A DNA stretch of 64,000 nucleotides from NCBI GenBank assembly GCA_048013815.1, contig CM106585.1, positions 16,244,001 through 16,308,000 of the forward strand, in the 5' to 3' direction. Of the stretch, positions 29,745 to 39,424 are shown in pieces. The position numbers were made by a program, and so were the translations under genes. Below the pieces are notes generated by a model. That model made no database searches. It saw only the letters and a program-made list of their open reading frames with translations, and was not told where the DNA came from. Numbering within the stretch: position 1 is the first letter of the stretch; each line of letters opens with the position of its first letter. The stretch comes from Setoptus koraiensis. Its lineage: Eukaryota > Arthropoda.

Positions 29745-31667
29745 ATGTTCCATGTTATTAATGGCGGCATGATATTATGCCTCTTTATTGATTGGCTACT
29801 CATCAATGAAATTTACTGTTCGACACTCCTTCGGCCTGCACAACAGGAAGCAGCGTCACTTGAAGTGGCCAGACCAAATGAATATAATCTGATGAAAAAA
29901 ATCGAGGATTCTATAAGTCATGAAGATTTCAACACTTACCCTCCAATTAGTGCCAACATGACGAGGGATCAATTTGGTTACTCCGCTTACAGTGATCTAA
30001 TTGACTACATTAGTCACCACCTTAGCTCCATGGTACCCGCCAAATATGAGCCGTCCAACTCGAACGACAACTTCACCGCTCTATTCGGATCAAAGTTACC
30101 AGTTGAAATGGAGTGGCATTCAACAAGTCGCTCTTTTTCTTCCGGTAATTCTGAACCTGTAACCTCTAGCGTATCCAAACTCATCGTCAATGGTGGTCTG
30201 CCTGTTTACATGACTACCGCAGAGTCAGTGGTCGATAGCATCACCACTCAAGTTGCTTCTATTGCTAAAAGAGGTCTTGATGGGGAAATCGAGGACGTGA
30301 AATGGATGATGGATAACAAACAGGTGCAACCTGGAGCAGAATCATCTCCAGTTAAACCTGTTGCCGCAAGTAGTGCTCGAGGCTTAGGAGAGGATATCAA
30401 GAGTTTGATAAATGATAAAAAAAATAATCACGGTCCAGATCTTGGCCACCACCACGGTCCAGATCTTGGCCACCACCACGGTCTAGATCTCGGTCAACAT
30501 CATGATCAGCACTCGGGTCTCAATATCCCAAATTTGCCCGGTCTAGGAAAGTCAAATGATGACAAGAACGTGTTCGAATCTGTGGGGGGTAATTTCAAAG
30601 ATGCCATAAAGAATTCATTTGAAGACATTGGTGGAGAAATACTGTCGAAGGGCGATATACTTCATAAGGACAACCACGATTATCAACACAATCTTCACCA
30701 ATTAGGTCAACATCGCGATCACCATTATGATCATCATCATGATCATCAGTTTGGTCATCATCAACTGGGTGAGCAGCACAATCATCATTTTGATCATCAT
30801 CAGTTTGGTCCTCATCATGATCATCAGTTCGGTCATCATAATGATCATCGTTTTGGTGAGCACCGGCAGCATGATTCATATAGGTCTGAGGATGATAAGA
30901 ATGTGTTCCAATCGGCTGCTGGAGCTCTGAAGGACTCGATTGACAACATATCAGGTGGTATTGGTAACAACAAAAAATCAAGTGTAAGCAGGAATGAGAT
31001 AGAATCTTCTAGACATGAAAATTCTCAAGCGGTTTCTGAATTGACTAAGACAATTGTTTCTTTACCACAGGAATTGAATGAGCCGGGCCTTCTCAAAGGG
31101 CCGGCCAAATTGGTGAACTCTGTATTGAAGACATCAATCGACACTGTGAAGTCATCCTCGAAAGAGATGAACTCATTGGGCGATACCATAAACGATTCAA
31201 AACTAGGTAGTGGTTTGGGTAAACTACTTCCAGGCGCTCTTCAGGCTTTAGGCGGTGGAGTGTCACTTGGTGAGAAAACATTGGAAACAGCAACAAAAAC
31301 ACATAAAAATTCGAAGCATGAAGAGGATCCCGACGCAAGTTTCTATGAAGACGATGACCCTGAAGCTCACAACAATCCGGGCTTATTTGATGGTGGAAAA
31401 AGGAAGTACTTCAGTAAGGAATGTCGTTTCCGAGTAGCCTGCGAAATTGGTCGAACTGTCATGTCGCCAATGCCGACTGACCTACTCAAACAGTACTCTG
31501 AAAACAAATATATGAAAGACTTTCAGAATAAGTACACGAAAGCCATGACTTTCGGTGTTACCCGAAAAGCTTGCGACCGTTACTATTGTGTGCTCGTTAA
31601 CATGATGGGCGGCCCAGGTCCGTTCGCCACAGGTGTGATGGAACTGTTTTTGAAGAAGTCTGTTTAG
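29745..31667 (+). CDS. Secreted His-rich protein with conserved Cys-containing C-terminal domain
   Basis: A single exon of 640 codons. The N-terminus (MILCLFIDWLLI within the first 20 residues) is a signal peptide or anchor. Residues about 225-255 are DLGHHHG repeats and about 315-375 a HDHQFGHH-type His-rich block, suited to metal binding. The last 95 residues look folded: FSKECRFRVACEIGR, then TKAMTFGVTRKACDRYYCVL and a Gly/Pro loop, with four cysteines that could form two disulphides. Amphipathic Ser/Lys/Leu segments lie between. It is probably an extracellular protein. No named family is recognised, so a cuticle, defence or metal-handling role is only a guess. Confidence 0.65.
   Translation: MFHVINGGMILCLFIDWLLINEIYCSTLLRPAQQEAASLEVARPNEYNLMKKIEDSISHEDFNTYPPISANMTRDQFGYSAYSDLIDYISHHLSSMVPAKYEPSNSNDNFTALFGSKLPVEMEWHSTSRSFSSGNSEPVTSSVSKLIVNGGLPVYMTTAESVVDSITTQVASIAKRGLDGEIEDVKWMMDNKQVQPGAESSPVKPVAASSARGLGEDIKSLINDKKNNHGPDLGHHHGPDLGHHHGLDLGQHHDQHSGLNIPNLPGLGKSNDDKNVFESVGGNFKDAIKNSFEDIGGEILSKGDILHKDNHDYQHNLHQLGQHRDHHYDHHHDHQFGHHQLGEQHNHHFDHHQFGPHHDHQFGHHNDHRFGEHRQHDSYRSEDDKNVFQSAAGALKDSIDNISGGIGNNKKSSVSRNEIESSRHENSQAVSELTKTIVSLPQELNEPGLLKGPAKLVNSVLKTSIDTVKSSSKEMNSLGDTINDSKLGSGLGKLLPGALQALGGGVSLGEKTLETATKTHKNSKHEEDPDASFYEDDDPEAHNNPGLFDGGKRKYFSKECRFRVACEIGRTVMSPMPTDLLKQYSENKYMKDFQNKYTKAMTFGVTRKACDRYYCVLVNMMGGPGPFATGVMELFLKKSV
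30430..30880 (+). repeat. His-rich coding repeats
   Basis: Two blocks of degenerate repeats inside the His-rich secreted protein: an approximately 24-bp unit coding for GPDLGHHH (30430-30500), and CATCATGATCATCAGTTTGG-like units (30690-30880). Confidence 0.75.
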
Positions 31668-31980
31668 ATCTTTATAAAAATATACTGGAATTTGACCAGC
31701 CGTTCGGATTTATCCCAACCTAGGTGTTTGCTCTAGATGTGTTGTTAGCGTTATGAACTGTCACAATGAATGAATGTCGACCAAACTATAAACTACTATT
31801 ATGCAACGAAACAACCATAAAATAAGGCATTGAGAGATCTTGTTACCACATCCTGTTTATTTGCAAATCACAATATTGTTTCGGTCCCTCAAGTCAGGTG
31901 GATATATGTTGGCATTCTGGTAGACTCAAAAATTCACGACGCGCCAGACATAACAAAATTGCCAATACATATTATGCTAC
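31668..31980. other. 3' intergenic region between convergent genes
   Basis: AATAAA on the minus strand at 31856-31861 fits the pyrophosphatase gene. The plus-strand gene has only a weak AATAAG near 31820, so the two 3' UTRs probably overlap or abut. Confidence 0.45.
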
Positions 31981-33147
31981 TTAATGGTTTCTTGGAACAA
32001 AGCTCCACTTTTCTATCTGGGTGCGCTCCTCCAGAGTCAACTGTTGGTCAGTCTTGAAGGCCTTAGTTCCGTCCACTGCTTGCTGCGCCTCGCTGGCCGA
32101 AGCAACTTTGAATGGAGATTGGCTTACGCAAAGATTCTTCAGAGATAGTTCATGGCCCTTGTTGGCGGCGTTTCCTATCAAATCTTTCCATTGCTGATGG
32201 GTTTCTACTATGATTTTCTCTGCAAACTCTCTATTTTGAGCTTTTCCATCAAATGCAAATTTATTGACTGGCTTGCCATCGGGCACTTTGTATATCTTAA
32301 ACCATTCACGTGTTGCGTCAATGTAGCCAGGCATATTGGTCTCGATATCGTCGAGATCGTTTAATTTTGCAGCCATTGGATCGTTGGCGTTGATGACCAA
32401 CAATTTCCAGTCTGTTTCGCCATCATCGATGAGGGCCATAACACCCAACACTTTGACCGGAACAACTTGTCCACGTTTCAATTGCAATGAACCAATTTCG
32501 CATACATCAATGGGGTCATTGTCGCCCATAGCCTTGGTACGCTCATCAAGATGTTTCGGATTTTCCCATGTTTGTGGCAATGCTCCATAGTTCCACAAAT
32601 AGCCATGATAGGGAAAACAATTGTGCACAAAACGTAACGCTCCCTTCTTGACGTCCTGTTTGATGGGGTTGAACGGCTCCTTTGTGGCTATCTCCATTTT
32701 AGCGTTGGTAAATTTTGGTATCTCAACAATCATATTGTAGGTTTTGGCCTTGCCATCGGCCACCAATGGAATATCGTGAAAGGGCGAAATTATGTGACCA
32801 TCGGCATTCTTGATAAATACCCGATAATCGGGTGTATTGATGGTTCCTCTCTCTACAATTGAGTACATTTTTTTTGTTGATAAATTAACTAGAGTTCGTG
32901 CAGACCTGATTATCATATCATCAGTGAGACGAAGACCGATCGGCGATGTTGCCCGACAATTGGGATAATAATTGCCTATCGACAGCAATGTTATCAAGAT
33001 TACAATAGTGAACAATATTGACGCCGATAAAATTGACAGCTTGACGTGGTTTTTTATCATTATCCAACGTATGACACGCACGTTTGAGTTCACCATGCCA
33101 ACATCTTGAGGGCGCAGAGCGAGCTCGCCCTTGCGGACAATCGACAA
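31981..33147 (-). CDS. Nurf-38: Inorganic pyrophosphatase (Nurf-38 type) with possible N-terminal membrane segment
   Basis: A single exon of 388 codons. Residues 94-370 are a family I soluble pyrophosphatase: YSIVERGTINTPDYRVF, FPYHGYLWNYGALPQTWENP, the metal-binding signature GDNDPIDVCEIG, DDGETDWK and EWFKIYKVPDGKP. It hydrolyses PPi to phosphate; in Drosophila the same protein is also a subunit of the NURF remodeller. The conserved domain starts at Met94 (32868), whose context (aaaaaaATGt) is acceptable, and that would give a normal 295-residue enzyme. The longer frame adds 93 residues with a hydrophobic helix at about 37-61 (LSILSASILFTIVILITLLS), so a membrane-anchored form is possible if the first ATG is used. 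The extension may instead be open 5' UTR. Confidence 0.93.
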   Translation of the reverse strand: MSIVRKGELALRPQDVGMVNSNVRVIRWIMIKNHVKLSILSASILFTIVILITLLSIGNYYPNCRATSPIGLRLTDDMIIRSARTLVNLSTKKMYSIVERGTINTPDYRVFIKNADGHIISPFHDIPLVADGKAKTYNMIVEIPKFTNAKMEIATKEPFNPIKQDVKKGALRFVHNCFPYHGYLWNYGALPQTWENPKHLDERTKAMGDNDPIDVCEIGSLQLKRGQVVPVKVLGVMALIDDGETDWKLLVINANDPMAAKLNDLDDIETNMPGYIDATREWFKIYKVPDGKPVNKFAFDGKAQNREFAEKIIVETHQQWKDLIGNAANKGHELSLKNLCVSQSPFKVASASEAQQAVDGTKAFKTDQQLTLEERTQIEKWSFVPRNH

Positions 33148-33655
33148 AGTTCAGCTTGCGCATGCTATCAGCAGTGACAGTAGTGTTTGATTGTCAGCGT
33201 TGGATCGCCGCACTGCGTACAAAATTGCAACTACGTTACAGGAAAAATGTCGATTTGATGATTCGATTGATTTGATATCGATATTTGATATCGATATGAT
33301 ATCAATTTGAGTCGAATCAATATCCTCCCAAGATATCAAGATTTTTCATTATCAGTGCGCTCTAGTCAGGCCGATCTAGGAATGACTGGTCGCACTAGTT
33401 TGGCCGCTCAATCATCGCTATCGAATGTTACGTCGCGAGGGTTTTTTTGCAAGATAGTTAGCATAGGAAGTATCGATAAATAGAAGCTACATCCTGCGAA
33501 TACAGTCCAACTGTGTTGGCCGCCTGCGAAAACTTTTGGATGTGCCAAAACTTGTGAACTGATAACGAGTTGCCTCCAAGTGTTTAAGTGAAGAGAGGAA
33601 CAGGAAATAGAGATTTATTTTTGGCCAATTATTGAATTTCAACACATGGGTCGAA
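33148..33655. other. Promoter region of the pyrophosphatase gene
   Basis: The stretch contains three TATCGATA sites (listed separately) and no coding sequence. AATAAA on the minus strand at 33614-33619 serves the small frame at 33656-33838 if that is real. Confidence 0.45.
33274..33303. promoter_or_regulatory. Paired DRE (DREF-type) sites in overlapping GATATC palindromes
   Basis: TATCGATA occurs at 33276-33283 and 33289-33296, 13 bp apart, inside three GATATC palindromes. A third TATCGATA lies at 33471-33478. In Drosophila this octamer is the DRE bound by DREF, typical of housekeeping and replication genes. The pair is about 130 bp upstream of the first pyrophosphatase ATG, fitting its promoter. 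Confidence 0.5.
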
Positions 33656-33838
33656 TTAAGTGGCCAGTGTAGCGGCGTATTGCCGAATGAGTGTATTTAT
33701 TGCCGAATCGTTAGCTGCAGCAAGTGTATCGAAGCGTTTTGAATATTGCCGAAAGCATCTCACACTCCGTTCATCAACGTCTATCTGGGATGGTTTCCAT
33801 GAATTGAGGCTGCCTTGTGCTCCATTGGGAATTTCCAA
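33656..33838 (-). CDS. Possible small terminal exon, unknown
   Basis: A frame ending IRQYAATLAT plus stop, with a helical-looking middle (VDERSVRCFRQYSKRFDTLA). AATAAA follows 37 bp after the stop (33614-33619), which supports a real 3' end. The frame is open upstream only to about 33838, and no start codon or acceptor is convincing. Not recognised. Confidence 0.25.
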   Translation of the reverse strand: MEIPNGAQGSLNSWKPSQIDVDERSVRCFRQYSKRFDTLAAANDSAINTLIRQYAATLAT

Positions 33839-35772
33839 TCATCCATTGACGATCATCGAGCCACGGCCAACTGCGTCGGTTGCTTGACCAATTTTATTCT
33901 CCTTTTAACCCCACAAATGCGTCCACGAAACTTGAATGAAGCCGATCAATCGTAGCGAAGTTGCCCGGCCTTGGTATTCCGACACACAATCATTTGTTTG
34001 CGACCAATGGAACACTGTGCTCAATCATGTCACTTATGATAGACGACCGATCAGATCAGTGTGAACTTAACCTCATCCCGACTTACGCAAGGTTATGCCA
34101 TAGTGTTTGGCAAGGTTTAGCCACACGGAACCAACATCACAAAGCCAGCGGTGGTGGTAGTACATCAGCCTACTTAAGTGTTATATGATGTAAACAGAGA
34201 GAATCTCGTTTTTATTACCACGCTACTAATTCGCTAGCGAGAAAACTTCTTTGTCGACTTTTTTGTTGTTGTTGCCGCTGTGGATGTTGTTGCTGACCGT
34301 AAGTGGGTTTCGTTTGTTGTCTTGGCCTAGGAGCCATTGACCGTTCGTTTCGTCTCTGGCCACCGGTACAAGAGTAGAGGAAACCTCACTGCTGTCGAGG
34401 ATACAATAAGCGAATTGGTTACGTAAGTTGAGTTAAATTAAGCTCTAAAGCCGGCCAAGACAAGTTCGTCGGTCCATTCTTTTTGTTGGCTTGTCCCAAT
34501 CAACTCGGTTCGCCGATGGAACTATACCAAAGAGGCGAAACAAAGCAAAAAATATGTGATTAGAGTGCAATAATTGTTGCAATAAGTTATATCAGATAGT
34601 TCAGTCTGCAGTATATTGATTAACTTGGCACGATCAGTTTGATTGCAGTCGAAATGATACCTGTATCATGATCCATCATCGGATTTTCATCATGATCAGA
34701 GTGTGGCCAGAACTCTTTCGTTGCCGACTGTCCGATAGCAATCAAATTGGATAAAGCTCTCTCGCACAAATACAAAAATATTAGATAGGACTGCGTCGAA
34801 ATGTAAAAATATTCAAAATCGTGTCAATTATATCCATTATGAATGGCGAAAAAAACTGACGCATAATATGTAACTAATGAAGAGCTAGCTCTTGCAAGGA
34901 GGAGAATGATCGTCTCGAGCAGCTCCGAAGAATTGAGGGTCGCCGGACACTGACTGAGATTTTATTTTAGTGTATGTACATGTACATGAATATAATTAGA
35001 CGCCTAAGAATACTCTGTTGACTTCCTCCGAAGTTAATAGTTCAAGATATTTTGGAAGCTTCTCCTGCTTCTTTTTTCTTTTCATATGAGGCTTTGTTGT
35101 CCACAATTTTATTTCATAATAGGAAGTCGTAGAATTGAAGTGGAGAGAGAAAGAAAAAAGTTGCTCTTGGCTGGACCTTTTGTGGTTACTTACTAGCGTG
35201 AGCGCATGTTGTTGTTGTTGGCATTGTACAGTTATGTCTAGAATGACTGCTATTCTCGGACATTACAACAGTGGCTATAACAACAGCAACAGCAGCAACA
35301 ACAACAATAACAACAATATAACAGGATTCATTGAACTTGAACTTGGTTAACGTTCCGCTCAGGTGTAGAACACCTGTGTGGACACAACAGGTATAAATAG
35401 TGTTGCTTCTCTCGATTCGGGATAGTCGGCTTTGGCCAACACGGAGCTGAAGGTCATAATTTCTAGCAGAAAGAAACGTGCATTAGTGAAAGATAAATGA
35501 GGAGACAAACCCCACTGAATCGCTCAGTTATCAGTTGGTTTGCACCAGACCAACATCTCCAATTGCCTATAACTACAGGACTCAATAAGTTAGTATAAGA
35601 CACAATATAAGTATAGATTTATCTCAGACTACATATAGATAAAGGAAAGATATCAACAAGCTAACAAGCAATAATAAGAAACAAAATGAAAACCGAGTAA
35701 ATCAAACAAGAACATAGGTCATTGGCAGGAATCTCAATCAACGTTTAACAACAGACTAGTACAAGTGCAAAT
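33839..35772. other. Intergenic region
   Basis: No supported gene. An AAC/AGC-type run lies at about 35281-35322. TTACGTAA occurs near 34422. The last 400 bp are probably promoter and 5' UTR of the large secreted protein. Confidence 0.45.
35392..35399 (+). promoter_or_regulatory. TATA box candidate
   Basis: TATAAATA lies about 375 bp upstream of the start of the large secreted protein at 35773. It would place transcription start near 35420 and leave a 5' UTR of about 350 bases. Confidence 0.35.
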
Positions 35773-38700
35773 ATGAAGTTTTCGTCACCATCGAACTCGC
35801 TCACAATTCTATCCATCATTTGCATTATTTCCATCATATCATGTGTAACTGTATCATCTAAACCTCTGAAAGAAACTTTACCCGAAGCGATAGATGAAGT
35901 GGCCGGTGATGTTGACAGTAGCGCCAAAGACAAAAATGATGTAGAATTTAGATCCACATCATCGCCGCCTGTTTCTCCCATTGACCCCGTAGCCGATCAA
36001 ACGACAACTGTGAGTAGCAGCAGCGACACCAGCAAAATCGACGACAGTAAACAACAAACCACCGATAATCAGGAATCCATTCAAGTTTCCACAAACCAAC
36101 CTCGCATAGCAGAGCCGGAGGCAGACAAGACGACCACAACAGAGTTGCCGCCGACCAAGAAGACGCTGCCATCATCAGACTCGGACCCTGCCTCAAGTCA
36201 ATCAGCGTCAGAGTCACCAAAAACAAGACAAGACGAACCAACAGCTTTATCAGGTTCCGAAGAAACTCCAACGACAAAAAAAGAAGTAAACTCGTCTGAT
36301 GTTTCGGAATCGCCTGTCAGGACATCAAACGACAGTCCGGCACCGACAACCGTTGTACCAAAGACAGAGGTGGTAAAAGATGGAGCGCTTTCAAGTGAAA
36401 CTGCGCCGTCAGAGAGTGATCAGAATGAAAACCCCAAAGAGATCGCATCGCCGGCCTCTGCCACAGAGAGTAAGTCAGTGATTGAGGACGTTTCTAAAAA
36501 TGTTCAGCCATCAACGAAGGACTCGTCTCCTGAAACGAAACCCACCGCCAAGAATGAAACGAGCGATGAGAAAAAATCCGTTGTTATCACCGATTTGTTG
36601 GCCAACAAGGACGACACTGAAAACGACCTCAACTCGCCGGACCTAGATGGACCAGTTGACTTTAGTAACAATTCCAAAGATACTGGCCTTAACAATCATG
36701 GTCACGATGGTCGATTTCATTACGCGTTTGAGGGCCCACCTCTGGATCAAGGCCAGGCTAAGGTAGAGACGACCACCGCCAAAAGTAAGTCTGATGAAGG
36801 CTCAAGCCAAGCGGAAACGGACAAACAAACAAGCACATCGGCGCCTCAAAGTGTGACAAGCTCTTCCGATGAAAAGAAACAGGAAAGTACCACCGTGGCG
36901 AATGTCGACGAAACGAGCAAGTCCGACATGCCATCAGACAACGCCAGACCCACCATGGATTCCGGGAACCCCGAGAGCAAGGTTGGCAGCGCCGACAAAA
37001 AAGTAGAAGAAGACAAACTCAACAAGAAGGCCGAAGAGGAAAAGGTCGACAGGAAAGAAGAGAAACCCTCGGAAGCGTTGGATGAGAACAAAAAAGATGA
37101 TGAAAGAAAATCGGGTTCAGAAAGTAAACCTGCGATCGATTCAGTGAATTTGTCGACAGAGGCAACGGTCACAACTAAACAAAATGAACCCGCTAGCAGT
37201 TCGACTGCAGCCCCAGCCAGCACATCTACTTCACTAGCATCAACAACGACAACAACAGCAGCATCAGCTTCGCCATCTGACATTGCCGATAAAACAAAAA
37301 CTGTTCTCGCGTCCGCTCTAGTTCCATTGCTAGTCTCGAGCATTGCCAACGCGAATAAGAACACAGAACCGTCCAGAACAATTGTTCCCGAGGTGCCTAT
37401 TGCAAAAGAGAGTGATAATAAATCTGCTTCGAGCAAACCGGATGCGACGGAACAGAAGGTCAAGAACACTACCTCACCAACATCACCCGAGCCTACAACT
37501 AAGACACCATGGTCCGGTCATTCAACCGGAAATAGTGGTAGACGCCGGCCATCTTTCAGACCGCCTCATCCTAATAGACGAAAGCACCCGACTCGCCCGT
37601 TTTCATTCGATGCAGACGATGGCCTTGATGCGTTCTCGTCGACATCAACAACAAAGCGAAATCGCGAACGAACGCCTTCGTCCACTGCCAGACCGTTTAG
37701 GCGAACCACGTTCAATACGGCCCATTCGAACAGTTTTTCGCCACTTGACGATGATGTTCCCATAAGTGGATTTGGTGGACATAACAATAGAAGACACTAT
37801 CACCATAGATATCATCATCATTATCACCATCATGCGGACAAACCTAGTAGACGCAACAGACCGAGTTACGCAAGCGAGGGCACCTCTTTTTACAATCGTC
37901 ATGATAGCTCTTTCGGAGCCGAGGACAGACCTCACAGCACAGTCAGCACCAGAGATGGAACATCGGATAGTGGCTCAGGTGTCAGGGATAGTCCGAGTCC
38001 GGCCACGTCCGAGAGACGCAGACCCGGTATTGGAGGATTGTTTTCTGGTGGAGGAATTGGCGATCTCTTGAGTCCGTTCTCATCATTTTTAGACCACTCA
38101 CACAATAGAAATCCTCTGAGTTCGGTTTTGGGTTCGCAAGATGAGTTTGGTCCTCGTCATCATCATAGACATCGTCCGCATCGTCATAGAGAAAATCACG
38201 GTCATCATCATGGACGCCACGGCGAACATGGCGGTTACGGTGGTGGATATGATCAGGGTGGTTACGGCAACAACTTTGGTTCTACTTACGGTGGTGGTTA
38301 CGGTCACGGTCACGGTCACGGAGGAGGACCTGAAGGCTTCGGAGGAGAGTTCGGTGGTGCCTATCCGCCCAGACCCCCTCCCATAGCCGGCCGACCATAC
38401 GGTGATAATTATGGTGATCAGTTCAGACCAATTGGAAGCGAATGGTCGCCATTCGACTCATTATTTTCAACATTTGATGACATGTTTACAGGTGGAGCTA
38501 TCCACACAAATAGACCATTCGGATACAGAAAGAATAATACCAGCCCTGTGAATCACGGTAGCAGTCCAAATAGTAGCGATAGCAACAGTCCAACCAGTGT
38601 CAATAGTAACAGAGATACTATCATCACGACTAACGATGATGACAGCACCGAGGATAGTAGCCAGGATAGCCCACGAATTCCAACCATGCGAAGGCTAGCT

Positions 38701-39144
38701 CGTGGCTCACCAAAGTCCAATTCTGGGGATCAACCTGTTGTTGTGGCTAAACGTCAGATAGCTGAGAGTTCTCCGAATGGTCAAGCAGAAGATAATTTGA
38801 AAGCCATCGCTCCTGTTGTCTCGCAGGCCAAAATCAGCGACATAGAGAAAGAAACACCCAAGGAGTCTGCCACGGCCAATGACATGGGTGGTAAACCAAC
38901 AAAATTTGATGGATCTACCGAGTCTGCCACAGGCAAAGAGACCACATACAAAATACCTCATGAGAGCCCAAGCCAAAACGGATCATCATGTAATGGGCCA
39001 GATGTAGATTTAAAGAGGGGCCTGGTGTGTTTCTTTTTGCACATTAACAAGCCAGTGCATCAATTCAACTGGTTCCCCTTAAATTTAAACAAGATGTTCA
39101 GTATACCCAATGTACCAGTACAAAAAAGCATGTTGTCAGCTTGA
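35773..39144 (+). CDS. Large secreted Ser/Thr/Lys/Glu-rich, His/Gly-rich protein
   Basis: A single long frame of 1123 codons. The first ~30 residues (LTILSIICIISIISCVTVSS) are a signal peptide. Residues about 30-600 are disordered and rich in Ser, Thr, Lys, Glu and Pro, mucin-like. Then come a basic Arg/Pro part, a His run (HHRYHHHYHHHADKP), a short FSPFSSFLDH-type hydrophobic patch, a second His/Gly block with GGYG repeats, and an acidic Ser-rich segment ending at dibasic and MRRLARG sites. The last ~40 residues (GLVCFFLHINKPVHQFNWFP) differ in character and may be intron read-through after the KRGL codons. AATAAA at 39331-39336 is a poly(A) candidate. It is probably cuticle or matrix; no named family is recognised. 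Confidence 0.65.
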   Translation: MKFSSPSNSLTILSIICIISIISCVTVSSKPLKETLPEAIDEVAGDVDSSAKDKNDVEFRSTSSPPVSPIDPVADQTTTVSSSSDTSKIDDSKQQTTDNQESIQVSTNQPRIAEPEADKTTTTELPPTKKTLPSSDSDPASSQSASESPKTRQDEPTALSGSEETPTTKKEVNSSDVSESPVRTSNDSPAPTTVVPKTEVVKDGALSSETAPSESDQNENPKEIASPASATESKSVIEDVSKNVQPSTKDSSPETKPTAKNETSDEKKSVVITDLLANKDDTENDLNSPDLDGPVDFSNNSKDTGLNNHGHDGRFHYAFEGPPLDQGQAKVETTTAKSKSDEGSSQAETDKQTSTSAPQSVTSSSDEKKQESTTVANVDETSKSDMPSDNARPTMDSGNPESKVGSADKKVEEDKLNKKAEEEKVDRKEEKPSEALDENKKDDERKSGSESKPAIDSVNLSTEATVTTKQNEPASSSTAAPASTSTSLASTTTTTAASASPSDIADKTKTVLASALVPLLVSSIANANKNTEPSRTIVPEVPIAKESDNKSASSKPDATEQKVKNTTSPTSPEPTTKTPWSGHSTGNSGRRRPSFRPPHPNRRKHPTRPFSFDADDGLDAFSSTSTTKRNRERTPSSTARPFRRTTFNTAHSNSFSPLDDDVPISGFGGHNNRRHYHHRYHHHYHHHADKPSRRNRPSYASEGTSFYNRHDSSFGAEDRPHSTVSTRDGTSDSGSGVRDSPSPATSERRRPGIGGLFSGGGIGDLLSPFSSFLDHSHNRNPLSSVLGSQDEFGPRHHHRHRPHRHRENHGHHHGRHGEHGGYGGGYDQGGYGNNFGSTYGGGYGHGHGHGGGPEGFGGEFGGAYPPRPPPIAGRPYGDNYGDQFRPIGSEWSPFDSLFSTFDDMFTGGAIHTNRPFGYRKNNTSPVNHGSSPNSSDSNSPTSVNSNRDTIITTNDDDSTEDSSQDSPRIPTMRRLARGSPKSNSGDQPVVVAKRQIAESSPNGQAEDNLKAIAPVVSQAKISDIEKETPKESATANDMGGKPTKFDGSTESATGKETTYKIPHESPSQNGSSCNGPDVDLKRGLVCFFLHINKPVHQFNWFPLNLNKMFSIPNVPVQKSMLSA

Positions 39145-39424
39145 TGGACGGTACATCACCATTCAACAACCTGTCTCATGCAAACTAACGCATGTCGATA
39201 TGTAGCATTATTACGATAAGACGATTGACGAAAGAACACTCTATTTATTTATTTATAATTTTATTGAAACATACTACATGCATGATGACAATGTAGCAAA
39301 TGACGATGATATGATATACGAGATTCTCTAAATAAAGAATGCAAAAATAATTACACATATGCAACATTATGGTAGAAGTAACTTAAAATATATCTCATGG
39401 GCGAGGCTGGCCAAATCATCGCCA

